Shown here piece by piece: positions 28,295-38,700 of a stretch of 64,000 nt of DNA. The number at the start of each line of letters is the position of its first letter. The first letter of the stretch is position 1. Location: assembly GCA_023205875.1 (NCBI GenBank), contig CP060757.1, positions 1,396,552-1,460,551 of the forward strand, given 5' to 3'. Under the pieces are notes generated by a model. The model was not told where the DNA came from and made no database searches. It saw only the letters and a program-made list of their open reading frames with translations. The translations under genes were made by a program, and so were the position numbers. The stretch is from Chloropicon primus (taxonomy: Eukaryota > Chlorophyta > Chloropicophyceae > Chloropicales > Chloropicaceae).

Positions 28295-30718
28295 TTACTT
28301 GGTCTTGCCGTGACGACCGTTAAAGACAAACTCGTGTTCGGACTCCACTTGAATCTTGTACTTGCCTCTCACCTTTGGCGCGTACGTCACAGGCATGATG
28401 TGGTACTGCGAATTGGCTTGGAGCTGGTACGTTGCCTCGACCTGGTTCATGGGCAAGAACGTGGACTCCGCCAAGATTTGTTCCCTTTTCGCCCTGCTCC
28501 TCTTCTCAGACTTCAGGACGTAGAATCCGATCATGGAGTCCTGAGCCGGGCTTGCACCCCAAGCGCGGCCCACCTTTTTCATCACGACTTTGTACTTGCC
28601 GCCCACCCTGATGTCCAACAGGTACCTCGGATTCTTGTACCAGTCCGCATTGTCAGAGTGGCCGCCGCTGTTGTCCTCGTTGAAGTAACCCGAGTACGTT
28701 ACCGTGTGCATGTGGGGAATGGGGTACAAGATCAAGGGGCTCGAGCTCAGGATGTTCAAGGTGTACTGGGTGTCCTGAGGGGGCGGGGACAGGGACAAAA
28801 TGATCACCTGGTCCTCTATCTTGGTGTCAAAAGTGTGCAGGAATTGGATCATGGGCTTGCTCGCGAACTCGGACTTTGCCACGATCTCCTTCTTCTCCAG
28901 CAGAAGGGAGCACCGCTCGAAGCTTTCGAGGTACTCCTTCTCGGGCTGCGCCACGATGGCGCCGAAGGAATTCAAGACGTGCTCCCCGCCTATTTTCGCC
29001 CCGCTCTGCTTCAACGTAATGATCGCTTCGGTGTTCCTCCTCGTCTTCACCAGGTACTGGGGGTTGCACCCCCAGGTGGGCTGGTTTCTGCCCCCCCCGG
29101 ACAGCTGCCTCACCCAGCTGCCCCTGATGTTCAGGTAGTGCATGGACGGCATCCTCCTGTACGTCATGTTGGACTCGCTGTAGATCTGCAGGGTGAACAG
29201 GCCCTCAAAGTCCTGGGTGGAGGCGTACGGCACAATCGTGAACTTGTTCACGTTGTTCTTGATGTTGAACATCGCCGAGATGTCATCCGCCTCTGTGGGC
29301 TCGATGTGAACGACAGGCTTCGTGAACTGGGAGAAGGAGTTCATTTCCCCGGCGAATATCAGGAGGCCGGCGGTGGCGGCCTGCACGGTGTGCCCACTGT
29401 AGCAGCCCGCCTGGTCATTGAGCAGGGACATCGTGATGCAGCACTTCTCGTCCTTGCCAGGGTTCTCGATCGTCAGAAGGTACCTTGGATTGAGAAGCCA
29501 GTTGGTGGCGTCCTCGTCCGACACGGGTGGTGGGCCCCCGGACGTCGTGTCGTACCACGCACCCGAGATAGTGATCTGGTTCCAGTTCGCAAGCTGGAAG
29601 TGGCAGACGTGAACGGTGTTGAAGATGAACATGAAGTCCTCTATGCACATGTAAAACGTGCTCGTGTCCCCATCAAACACACCGAGCTGCTCCTTCAGCT
29701 TGAGCTCCAAGTCAAGATCCCACTCCCCGCTGTCGTTGCCCCACGCACCGTACCAATTCCCGGCTTCTCCCCAAGGGTTGTCCAGCTTCACGAGCCGGGT
29801 GTCGTCCTCGAGCTCCACGAGACCTGCCAAGGTGTAGCAGATGTCCGGGATGATGCCCTTGAGGGACGACCTGGTGAAGCCCTCCCCGTCCTCCGCGGAG
29901 TCGTGGCAGCAGCAAATCAAGTTCCCGTTGTTCAACTGCTCACTCAGGTTGTCCCACAGCTCCTCCTCGTCCTCGTACAGCAAGTCAATCTTTTTCGTGG
30001 TCACCAGCGTGCCGGTGAGCTCCATGAGGGCCTTGGAAGCCGGGCAGTTCATGTCCCTCTTCAAGGTCGCGTACGAGCCGTGGATCTTGGCGTAGGCCTT
30101 CTCGATGAGGGACGGCCAGAGCTCCTCGCTGTTCGCACTCTGGGCGGACAGCAAGATGTTGCTCTTCGTGACGCACGGGAGGTAGTTGTCCACCTTAACG
30201 GTCCGCCACTTGCCGAGCTTAAAGAATCTGAAGGCGCACAAGCCTGTCGTGCTGAGCTCGTCGTACACGATGATCTTTCTCAGGAGCTGCTCCCTTCCCG
30301 CTACAGCCGCAAGGGCCCCGATGAAACCGTTCACGCTGACCCCTCCCCGGACAATCTCGATGTCGAGCGTCGAGAGGTCGCCCCCGTCGTCCACCGCGAA
30401 GAGCGGGATGCCCTGGTGCCTCTTCCACTTTATCCGCTCCCTGCTGCTCTCCTTCCTTTCCTCGAAGTGTCCGAGCCCCATCCCGCCCCGGAACGACGCG
30501 GACTTGTTGAGGCGCTCCCTCTCGGCCCTCTCGGACTCCTCCAGGGACCACCACTGGTCGAGCTGCTTCTTGTCCCTCACGAAGTCCGCCGCCTCGCCCC
30601 ACTGACTCTGCAGTCCATTCAGGGCCTCCTGGACGAACCTCTGCTCCTCCTTCACCGTCGCGTCATAGCTCGTGCTCTCATACGGGTCCTCCAACCAGTT
30701 TATCTCCTCGCTTCGCAT
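28295..30718 (-). CDS. Calpain-like protein lacking the catalytic Cys and His
   Basis: 807 residues, one exon. Residues about 95-340 follow the calpain protease core: FRFFKLGKWRTVKVDNYLP, LWPSLIEKAYAKIHGSYATL and LVKLDNPWGEAGNWYGAW align well. At the position of the catalytic Cys (normally G-D-C-W) it reads VSVNGFIGALAAVAG, so N130 replaces Cys. At the catalytic His (normally G-H-A-Y) it reads PDICYTLAG, so I293 replaces His. Only the third residue, N314 in NPWG, remains. Three calpain beta-sandwich-like modules follow, each with an NP-x-YL motif (WLLNPRYLLTI, GCNPQYLVKT, KNPRYLLDI). It is likely a non-proteolytic scaffold or regulator. No EF-hand part is present. Confidence 0.9.
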   Translation of the reverse strand: MRSEEINWLEDPYESTSYDATVKEEQRFVQEALNGLQSQWGEAADFVRDKKQLDQWWSLEESERAERERLNKSASFRGGMGLGHFEERKESSRERIKWKRHQGIPLFAVDDGGDLSTLDIEIVRGGVSVNGFIGALAAVAGREQLLRKIIVYDELSTTGLCAFRFFKLGKWRTVKVDNYLPCVTKSNILLSAQSANSEELWPSLIEKAYAKIHGSYATLKRDMNCPASKALMELTGTLVTTKKIDLLYEDEEELWDNLSEQLNNGNLICCCHDSAEDGEGFTRSSLKGIIPDICYTLAGLVELEDDTRLVKLDNPWGEAGNWYGAWGNDSGEWDLDLELKLKEQLGVFDGDTSTFYMCIEDFMFIFNTVHVCHFQLANWNQITISGAWYDTTSGGPPPVSDEDATNWLLNPRYLLTIENPGKDEKCCITMSLLNDQAGCYSGHTVQAATAGLLIFAGEMNSFSQFTKPVVHIEPTEADDISAMFNIKNNVNKFTIVPYASTQDFEGLFTLQIYSESNMTYRRMPSMHYLNIRGSWVRQLSGGGRNQPTWGCNPQYLVKTRRNTEAIITLKQSGAKIGGEHVLNSFGAIVAQPEKEYLESFERCSLLLEKKEIVAKSEFASKPMIQFLHTFDTKIEDQVIILSLSPPPQDTQYTLNILSSSPLILYPIPHMHTVTYSGYFNEDNSGGHSDNADWYKNPRYLLDIRVGGKYKVVMKKVGRAWGASPAQDSMIGFYVLKSEKRSRAKREQILAESTFLPMNQVEATYQLQANSQYHIMPVTYAPKVRGKYKIQVESEHEFVFNGRHGKTK

Positions 30719-31209
30719 CGCTTCCGGTCCGGTCCAGTCCAGTCCAGTCCGGACCGTCGAGTTCTTGCTTCCTCCGAGTCCTTGGGTCTGTCTACCTATC
30801 TACCTATCGGTACCTATCTTCTTGTCCGTGGTGCCTTGTCCAGTCCGGTTGTTGTTTGTTGTTTGTTGGTGTTAGCCTAGGAAGACAAGCACCCCCATTG
30901 TCTCAGGCTCCCCACGTCTTTGTTGTCGTCCCCCCCCACCCCCGTGTGTCGTGTGTCGCGTATGGTATGGTGTTCCTCCTCGTCGCGGAAAGGTAAAGGT
31001 GTGTGACCGTTAACAGACCAAGAACTCCAAGACACCTTTTTCAGGACTGGACGACTGGACTGGACCACAGGACATGGACGGGCGGGGTCTGCCTTGGAAC
31101 GCATTAGGAAAATACGAACACGAGAGAGGGAGACCCACCTCACTCGCACTCGCACCCGCACTCGCACTGAAGTGTATACCTTACTATTAATATCTAAAGA
31201 TGATTCATC
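30719..31209. other. Intergenic region, no gene seen
   Basis: 5' region of the calpain-like gene and 3' region of the MUL1-like gene. It has GTCCA-type short repeats (30729-30757), a CTACCTATC repeat near 30791-30820, TTGTTGTTTG repeats (30848-30868) and a CACTCG hexamer run (about 31136-31167). No supported frame. Confidence 0.6.
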
Positions 31210-32635
31210 TTACTTGTACACTTTCATGAAGTGGTCGATCTCCACGCGGCAGATCGGACACCTGGGCTCGGAGCCCTTGGACTCCGCTTCCGTGAAGAGG
31301 CTGATCGCGCACAGCTTGCAAGTGCAGCAGTGGCCACAGGGAACGAGGACGTACTTGTTCTTCCTGGCGAGGCAAATGCAGCACACGCCGCTCACCCCCG
31401 CACCTCCTCCCTCTCCGGCGACGCCTTCCTCGGCGAGGTCTTCCTCCTCCTCCTCCTCGGAGGAGGAGGAAGAGGTTGGCTCCAACCCCAGGAGCTCGTT
31501 CCGCCTCCTCCTCCTCTTCTCCTCCTCCGTCTCTGTCCTCCTGCCCCCCGGGCCTCCCACCAGAGCGCGGTACAGGCCCCGGCCGACCACGTAGAGGTAC
31601 ACCCCCAGCACCCCGGCGAAGAACGTGGAGGCCAGGGCGAGGCCAGCCATCGCGAAGAGGGACGAGGTGATGCGCTTGTCCAGGTCGGCCAAGATTTCGT
31701 CCGGGTTCTTCTCCGTGATGTACACCATGGTCTGGCCGTCTGGAAGCTGCGGAGGCCATCGAGCAGGGGTCCATTTTCGTTTGGGGGGGACGGGACAAGA
31801 GGTTTTCGGTCGTCAGTGCTTTGGCCGAACGGCTCGGCCAGGTTTCGGGACTTACTAGCGAGATTTCCCCCTCCCCGCCCTTGTCGTGCTCAGCAACTCT
31901 TCCCACCATGGTCACGCTCGTCCCGCACAGCAGCGCCTTCTCCTTCACCTCCACGTGCGAGGCGTACCTCCCCCTCACCAGGGCGTTGTAGAGCCTGTCG
32001 TTGCTCGTCGTGTAAACGGGGGAGGATCCCGAGTACCGCCGCGAGTCCGTCGCCACGACAGGCCGCCTCTCCGCGCTCAGGAGGGCCAAGTCCATCTTCT
32101 CCAGGACGCCCTCGGCCTCCGTGGCCCTCAGCCTCGGCACGTGCACGAAGTTCTCGGACGGGTTCTTCGGGTCGACCACCCTGAACGAGTCCGTCTCCAG
32201 GCTCCAGCGGTCCAGCTGGTACGTCACCCTCCGCCCCAGCCTCTTGGGCGAGAAGTTCTTCCAGCAGACCTCCCTCGTGGACAGTCGCACCACCGCCGGA
32301 GGTCGATGAGGCCGCCACCGCAGGCTTTCGAGCAAGTCGGACAGGAGGGTCGATGAAGAGGAGTTCGCCGCCCGGGCAACCTCCCCCCGGAAGACCCCAA
32401 GCCTGGAACTCGGTCGCTCGTCCAGGAGCTGCCTGAGTCCCTCCCTCCCTCCTCCCTGCCCCGAGTCCGAGTCCTCGTCGACGGCCTTTCTGATGGCCTC
32501 CCTGGTGTTCCTGAGCCTCCTGTTCTTGCTCGCCGTGTTCCACAACTGCCCTACTGACGCCCACAGCAGCGGCACCGACATCTCCACCAGCAGGGCACAC
32601 GCCCACTCCGGAACACCGCCAGACCACGACTCCAT
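31210..32635 (-). CDS. MUL1: MUL1/SP1-type organelle outer-membrane RING E3 ubiquitin ligase
   Basis: Exons 32635-31856 and 31746-31210 (109-nt intron with CTGAC), phase 0, give 438 residues. An N-terminal membrane segment (WACALLVEMSVPLLWASVG) leads into a GIDE/MULAN domain (about 95-300), then a second membrane helix (ASTFFAGVLGVYLYVVG), an acidic linker and a C-terminal C3HC4 RING: CCICLARKNKYVLVPCGHCC, then CPICRVEI. This is the MUL1/MAPL and plant SP1 architecture. Those ligases sit in the mitochondrial, peroxisomal or chloroplast outer membrane with the RING in the cytosol; SP1 removes TOC import proteins. Which organelle is used here is unknown. Confidence 0.9.
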
Positions 32636-33342
32636 CTCCTCCTCTCTCCTCCTCGTGCTGGGACGTGCACCGCCAGACCCGACTCCCGCCAGAAAAATCG
32701 TCAGAAAATCGTCAGAAAAAATTCGCGGGAAAAAACCTAGGGTTATAGCCTACAACTTGAGGGGAAAGAAAAAACAACATCAGAGAGCGAGGACGAAGAC
32801 GAAGAGGAGAGGAGAGGAGAGAGCGACGACCGGAGGTTTTCGCCCAGGGATCAAGGACAAGACTGGAGCTGGACGAGAGGTTTCGTCAGGAGGGAGGGAG
32901 GGACCGAGGGCGAGAGAAAACCACGCCGACCGAGAACGCAAAGGAGACCGACACCCTTGGCGATCACCCTTGGGACGCACCCGCTTGGCACCTGGGAAAG
33001 AACAACCCAACCAACCAAACGAAACGAAACCAAACGGGAGCGAGTGGAAGGCGCGGTGCTGCTGGGAGTTGTGCTTGGCGAAAACTCCACGGACGACGCG
33101 AGAGAATCTCGTGCGTGCGTGCGTGCGTGCGTGTTTGCGTGTGGGTTGTGAACGACGCGAATCTTAGGTCTTGAAGGGGGAAACAGCATACGCGGACACG
33201 ACTAGGCGCGCCGGGCGTGTTTGTGTGTTGCCTTACCAGGCCAGAGTTGCGCTGGTGAGTACTCTTCAGAGGAGGCGTTGAGAGGCGTTTGGAGCGAACG
33301 AACCTCAGGGGAAACGACGAACACACGACGACGACGACGACG
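32636..33342. promoter_or_regulatory. Divergent promoter region MUL1/DP
   Basis: About 700 bp between the two divergent start codons. It contains a GTCAGAAAA repeat (32698-32720), a GGAGA/GAGGA purine run (32805-32825), an AACCAACCAAACGAAAC run (33001-33033), a GTGCG run (33113-33135) and an ACG trinucleotide tract directly before the DP ATG (33323-33342). Long open frames here lack domain character. Confidence 0.55.
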
Positions 33343-34971
33343 ATGTCCAATCCTTCCACGTACGACGAGCTCGCGGTGGGGGGGGCGTCCCTGCAGGACG
33401 ACTTCCTGAGGGACTTTATGACCGCGGGCGTGTACGATTTCGCGTCTGACATTGGCATCATCCAGGACGGGCAGATCCCGTCCGTGAAGCTGCACGAGCA
33501 GGGGTTCGAGGGCCAGCCCGCGGGCTCGTCCTCGGGGTCGAAGGCGGCCGGAGGGGCGAGGGCGGGAGGGTCGAACCCGAGCTCCTCGACCGCGGGGGGG
33601 ACCGGGGACGGCGGGTCCCTCGGGTTCAGCAGCCAACCCGGGGGCAGGGGCCAGGGCTCCGCCACGGCCTCCGCCTCCCAGCAGGTGTATTACGGCCACG
33701 GCATGGCGATGGCGGGCCCCGGCTTCCCGCCGCACGTGGGGGGAGCGATGAGGCACGAGGGGAGGCAGGGGATGCCCGGGCAGCAGCAGCACCAGCAGGT
33801 CCACCCCCACGGGTACCTCGCCCCGCACTCGGTGGGCTACCAGCCCTTGGCCCAGACCGCGATGAGGGCCAACTCCCAGAGCGTGTTGGGCGTGCAGGCC
33901 ACGAGCCAGCAGCACCACGCTCACCAGCTGGGCGGCCAGTACGTCCACCAGGTCGGGGGGCAGCTCCAGGGCCACCCCGGCCTAGCGGGAATCCCGGCGA
34001 TGCACCCCCACTTTGCCCCGCAGGCGGGCGTGGGCGCCGCGGGCATGCAGGGGCTGGGCATGGCGGGCATGGGCCCGCTGGCGGTGGGAGGGAAAGGCGC
34101 GCAGGCCGGGGGGAAGAAGGCCGGCGGCTCTTCCAAGGCCGAAGCGGCGAGGGCCAAGAAGGACGGCAAGAAGGTGAAGAAGGAGAACGGGGTGGGGTCC
34201 AGCAACACCCTGCTCGGGGACTCGGCGCTGAAAAAGCCGAGCACGGAGAGCTTCCAGCTCAAGAAGAAGAAGAGGGGCAGCGCCTCCAACGGGGTCGGGG
34301 GCGGCAAGTCCGGCGGGGGCGCCCCGGAGTCCGGGGGCAAGGGGGGCAAGGGCCTGCGGCACTTTAGCATGAAGGTGTGCGCCAAGGTGGAGAGCAAGGG
34401 GAGGACCACCTACAACGAGGTCGCGGACGAGCTCGTGCAGGAGCTGAGCTCGGGGGGCGGCGGGGACAACGGGACCGGGACTCCCGACGTGGCGTACGAC
34501 GAGAAGAACATCAGGAGGCGAGTATACGACGCCCTGAACGTCCTCATGGCCATGGACATCATCTCCAAGGAAAAGAAGGAGATCTCTTGGAAGGGCCTGC
34601 CCACGACGAGGGAGAACAATTTTGACTTGCTCAAGGACGACCAGAAGAGGTTGAACATGCAGATAGAGAAGAAGGAGCTGTACCTCAAGGAGCTCATCGA
34701 CCAGAAGAAGGCCATCGAGGCCCTGATAGAGAGGAACAAGGGGAAGCCCAAGTCCTCGTCCGCCAAGGAGGGGGCCAACCCCCAGTTCATGGGGGTGCAG
34801 CTCCCCTTCCTGGTGGTCCAGACCAAGCCGGACGCCGACGTCGACTTGCAGATGTCCGAGGACCGGCAGTTCGTGTCGTTCGACTTCACCTACAACCCGT
34901 TTGAGATCCACGACGAGAACTACGTCCTGCACAACATGGTCAAAGCGAACAAGCTGAAAGTGAAGAAGTAA
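33343..34971 (+). CDS. DP: Transcription factor DP (E2F partner)
   Basis: 542 residues from ATG 33343. Residues 1-330 are Gly/Ala/His/Gln-rich and disordered, with a basic cluster (AKKDGKKVKKENG). The winged-helix DNA-binding domain follows at about 338-425: LRHFSMKVCAKVESKGRTTY, NEVADELVQEL, then DEKNIRRRVYDALNVLMAMD and IISKEKKEISWKGLP, the invariant DP signature. A leucine-rich coiled coil (RLNMQIEKKELYLKELIDQK) and the conserved DP tail (VQLPFLVVQT, FDFTYNPFEIHDENYVL) complete the family order. DP pairs with E2F to control cell-cycle genes. The N-terminal extension is longer than in animal or plant DP proteins. No intron. Confidence 0.95.
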   Translation: MSNPSTYDELAVGGASLQDDFLRDFMTAGVYDFASDIGIIQDGQIPSVKLHEQGFEGQPAGSSSGSKAAGGARAGGSNPSSSTAGGTGDGGSLGFSSQPGGRGQGSATASASQQVYYGHGMAMAGPGFPPHVGGAMRHEGRQGMPGQQQHQQVHPHGYLAPHSVGYQPLAQTAMRANSQSVLGVQATSQQHHAHQLGGQYVHQVGGQLQGHPGLAGIPAMHPHFAPQAGVGAAGMQGLGMAGMGPLAVGGKGAQAGGKKAGGSSKAEAARAKKDGKKVKKENGVGSSNTLLGDSALKKPSTESFQLKKKKRGSASNGVGGGKSGGGAPESGGKGGKGLRHFSMKVCAKVESKGRTTYNEVADELVQELSSGGGGDNGTGTPDVAYDEKNIRRRVYDALNVLMAMDIISKEKKEISWKGLPTTRENNFDLLKDDQKRLNMQIEKKELYLKELIDQKKAIEALIERNKGKPKSSSAKEGANPQFMGVQLPFLVVQTKPDADVDLQMSEDRQFVSFDFTYNPFEIHDENYVLHNMVKANKLKVKK

Positions 34972-35705
34972 ACGCAAGACCTTGGGCGGCAGTTAATTTT
35001 TGTATACCCAGAGCCGTTTCTGTTCGCCGAGCACTTCCACACCAGCGCGCACCCGACCCAGATGAGCGTTTCCGCTTGTGTTTTCGTGTTTTTGTTTCCG
35101 CCCCCCCCCCCGACACTCCTCCCTCGCTCCTTTCCCCCCTCCCTCCTCTCCATCATGGAGGATGGATCCGGACCCCTCCCCTCCATCTTGGGCCAGGGCC
35201 GTTCTTGAAATCTTGGCTTCTAGCTAGGTTTCCCGCCCGGCCGCCGAAGCGGAGGGAGAAGATCGATCCAGTGGACGACGGGAGCCGGTCGGGGGAGGAC
35301 GGGAAGGGGCTAGGCGTGGAAAGGGGAAGTGGGCTACGAGTAGGGAGGGACGAGGACCCGGGGGGATCGCCAACGACCTTGCCCTTGCGAACGACGGAGC
35401 CGGGGGACGGAAGACGGAAGGGAAAGGAAAGACCGGGCGGCCTTTTCCAAACGGAAGTCTGCCTGCCTGCCTGCTTGGCACACAAAGCACCACAAAGACA
35501 CTGGGAAACTCGGACGGTTGTCGCTTCGGGAGACAACGAACCGGGTGCGGTGACTTGATCGTGCTTGCCTTGCTCGCCAGCTCCCCCACCCCCCTTTGGA
35601 GTTCGAAAGGAGTCCTGAACCTCGCTCGGTGCCGGCTCTTCCCTCTCTCTCGCCTTTGGGTCGAGTCTCTCGTGGTGGTTGCTCTCGTTCGCTGACGGAA
35701 GCAGG
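34972..35705. other. Intergenic region upstream of RPB1, no gene seen
   Basis: 3' region of DP and 5' region of RPB1. It has a poly-C run (35101-35111), CT- and GA-rich tracts, and a TGCC tetramer run (35459-35473). Open frames on both strands lack domain character. Confidence 0.55.
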
Positions 35706-38700
35706 ATGGACAGGTTCACGTTCTCGCGCGCCCCCGTCAAAAGGGTCGACAGCGTGCAGTTCGGCACGCTGTCTCCGGAGGAGATCACGCGGAACAGCGT
35801 GGCTTGCATAGATCAGACCGCTTTGTTTGAGGGAGGAAAGCCGAAGGTAAGCCGTGCGCCGGCGCCGGCGACGACGTGGAACGCCACTCTCTTTGCTTCT
35901 CGCGCGGTCCCACTGACTTTGTCCCGTTTTCTGCTTGTCCGACGAAACAAAGATGGGCGGCCTGGCGGATCCTCGCATGGGCACGATCGACAGGAACGTT
36001 CTCTGCGCCACCTGCAACAGCAACTTCCAGGAGTGCCCGGGGCACTTTGGCCACCACAACCTGGCCGTCCCCGTGTTTCACTTGGGATTTCAAACCTCCG
36101 TGCTGAAGATACTAAGGAGCGTCTGCTTCAGTTGCAGCAGGATCCTTTGCGACAGAACGGACCCGGCCTACCAGAAGTGCCTGAGCATCAAGAATGCGAA
36201 GCACCGCCAGAGGCAGGTGTACCGGCTGTGCTCGGGCAAGAAGGAGTGCTCTTTCGGTGGCGGGGAGGACGAGGACTTGATGGAGGATGACACGGCCCAG
36301 GGCGGGTGCTCGGCCAAGCAGCCAGACATCAAGCTCAACGCTTTGAGGTTCACGGTGTCGTTCAAGAGAGGCAAGAGGGACGACGAGGATGAAGACGACG
36401 AGCTGTTGGACGAAATGGAGGACCAGGAGCTCAGCGCGGAGAGGGTGCTTCAGATATTGAAGGGCATCAGCGACGAGGACGCCTTTGCCTTGGGGATGGA
36501 CCCCAAGTGGGTGAGGCCAGAATGGCTGATACTGACAGTGATGCCAGTTCCACCGCCGCCGGTGAGGCCGTCAGTGTCGTCCGACGCTTCAACCCGAAGC
36601 GAGGACGACCTGACCCACGCCTTTGCCCAAATCTTGAAAATCAGCGAGAGCTTGAAGAAGCTCATCGCGAACGGGGCGGGAAATCACCAGATTGCGGACT
36701 TTGTCCAACTGCTCCAGTTCCACGTGAACACCTACTTGGATAACTCAGTCACAGGGCAGCCGAGGGGTCTGCTGAGGTCAGGAAGGCCGGTCAAGTCCAT
36801 CGCCCAACGCCTCAAGACAAAAGAGGGGAGGGTCAGGGGGAACCTCATGGGAAAGAGGGTGGACTTTTCTGCCAGAACGGTGATAAGCGGAGATGCCAAC
36901 ATTGGTATCGACCAGCTTGGCGTGCCTTGGAGCATTGCGCTCAATCTGACATTTCCTGAGACTGTGACTCCATACAACCTGGAGAAGCTGACGAAACTCG
37001 TGGAGAATGGCCCTCATCCACCCCCTGGGGAGACTGGTGCGAAGTACATCATAAGGGAAGATGGTCAGAGGCTGGACTTGAGGTACTTGAAGAAGACCAG
37101 CGACAGGCACCTCGAGTATGGTTACAAGGTGGAGAGGCACCTGCAGAACGGGGACGTGGTCCTCTTCAACAGGCAACCGTCCCTGCATAAAATGTCGATT
37201 ATGGGCCACAGAGTGAAAATCATGCCCTACTCGACTTTCAGGCTCAACCTCGCGGTAACTTCACCCTACAATGCTGACTTCGATGGGGATGAAATGAACA
37301 TGCACGTGCCGCAGACCCTGGAGACCCGCGCGGAAACAATTGAGCTCATGATGGTGCCAAAGATGATTGTCTCGCCGCAGGCGAACAAGCCAGTGATTGG
37401 TATCGTGCAGGATGCTCTTCTGGGAACCAGGATCATGACGAAGAGAGACTCCTTTTTGACAAAAGAGCTTCTGATGAACATACTGATGTGGATCGAGCAC
37501 TGGGATGGCGTGGTCCCAACGCCGGCAATTCTTAAGCCAAAGCCTCTGTGGACAGGGAAGCAGGTCTTTAGCCTGATCATACCTCCAGGAATCAATTACG
37601 AGAGAAGATCGGGTTGGCATGAAGATTCGGACCAGAAGGACATGTCTTCTGGGGACACGCAGGTCAAGATTGAAAACGGAGAGCTTCTCACGGGAACCCT
37701 CTGTAAAAAGTCTCTGGGTTCGTCATCAGGCGGACTGGTGCACGTGATTTGGATGGATCATGGCCCCAACATGGCGAGGCTCTTTCTGAACCATGTGCAG
37801 ACTGTGGTGAACTACTGGCTGTTGCAGCACGGCTTCACCGTTGGTATCGGTGACACAGTCGCAGACGAGAAGACGATGCTTAAGATCAACGACATCATCT
37901 CCTTGGCGAAGAGAGAGGTGGAAGACCTCATCCAGGAGGCGCAGGCCGGCAAGCTTGAGCCTCAGCCTGGTAGGACCCTGGTCGAGAGTTTCGAAGCCAA
38001 GGTTAACGCAAGTCTGAACAAAGCAAGAGATAAAGCGGGAAAGAATGCTCAGGCTTCTATTTCAGACCTCAACAACGTGAAGGTTATGGTTACTGGGGGC
38101 TCAAAAGGAAGTTTCATCAACATCTCGCAGATGACAGCCTGTGTGGGCCAGCAGAACGTGGAGGGAAAGCGCATTCCATTTGGTTTTGTGAATCGAACTC
38201 TCCCGCACTTCTGCAAGGATGACCAGGGCCCCGAAAGCAGAGGATTTGTGGAAAACTCTTACCTGAGAGGTTTGACGCCACAAGAATTCTTTTTCCACGC
38301 CATGGGTGGAAGAGAGGGTCTTATCGACACGGCCATCAAGACGGCAAGTACTGGGTACATCCAGAGAAGGCTTATCAAAGCCATGGAAGACATCATGCTC
38401 CGTTATGATGGAACCATTCGAAACAGCATGGGGGATGTCATTCAGTTTTTGTACGGCGAAGATGGAATGGACGGAACTGCCATTGAGGGTCAGAAGCTCA
38501 AGCACCTCAAGTTCAAGCCAAAGAGGTTCCAGGACTGGTACAAGATTGATTTGGAGGACGGGGTGAAGAGCTTAGGGTTTTTGAACAGCGAGGTCACTGC
38601 GAAGATCCTGAACGGAAAGAATAGGTTGGATTACCAAAAGAGTCTCGATGAAGAGTACAACCAGCTTTTGGCGGACGTGAAGAGAGCCAGGATAGAGATC

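Noticed and set aside
28247-30880. 877-codon plus-strand frame
   Set aside because: Antisense of the calpain-like gene; composition of a shadow frame and no domain pattern.
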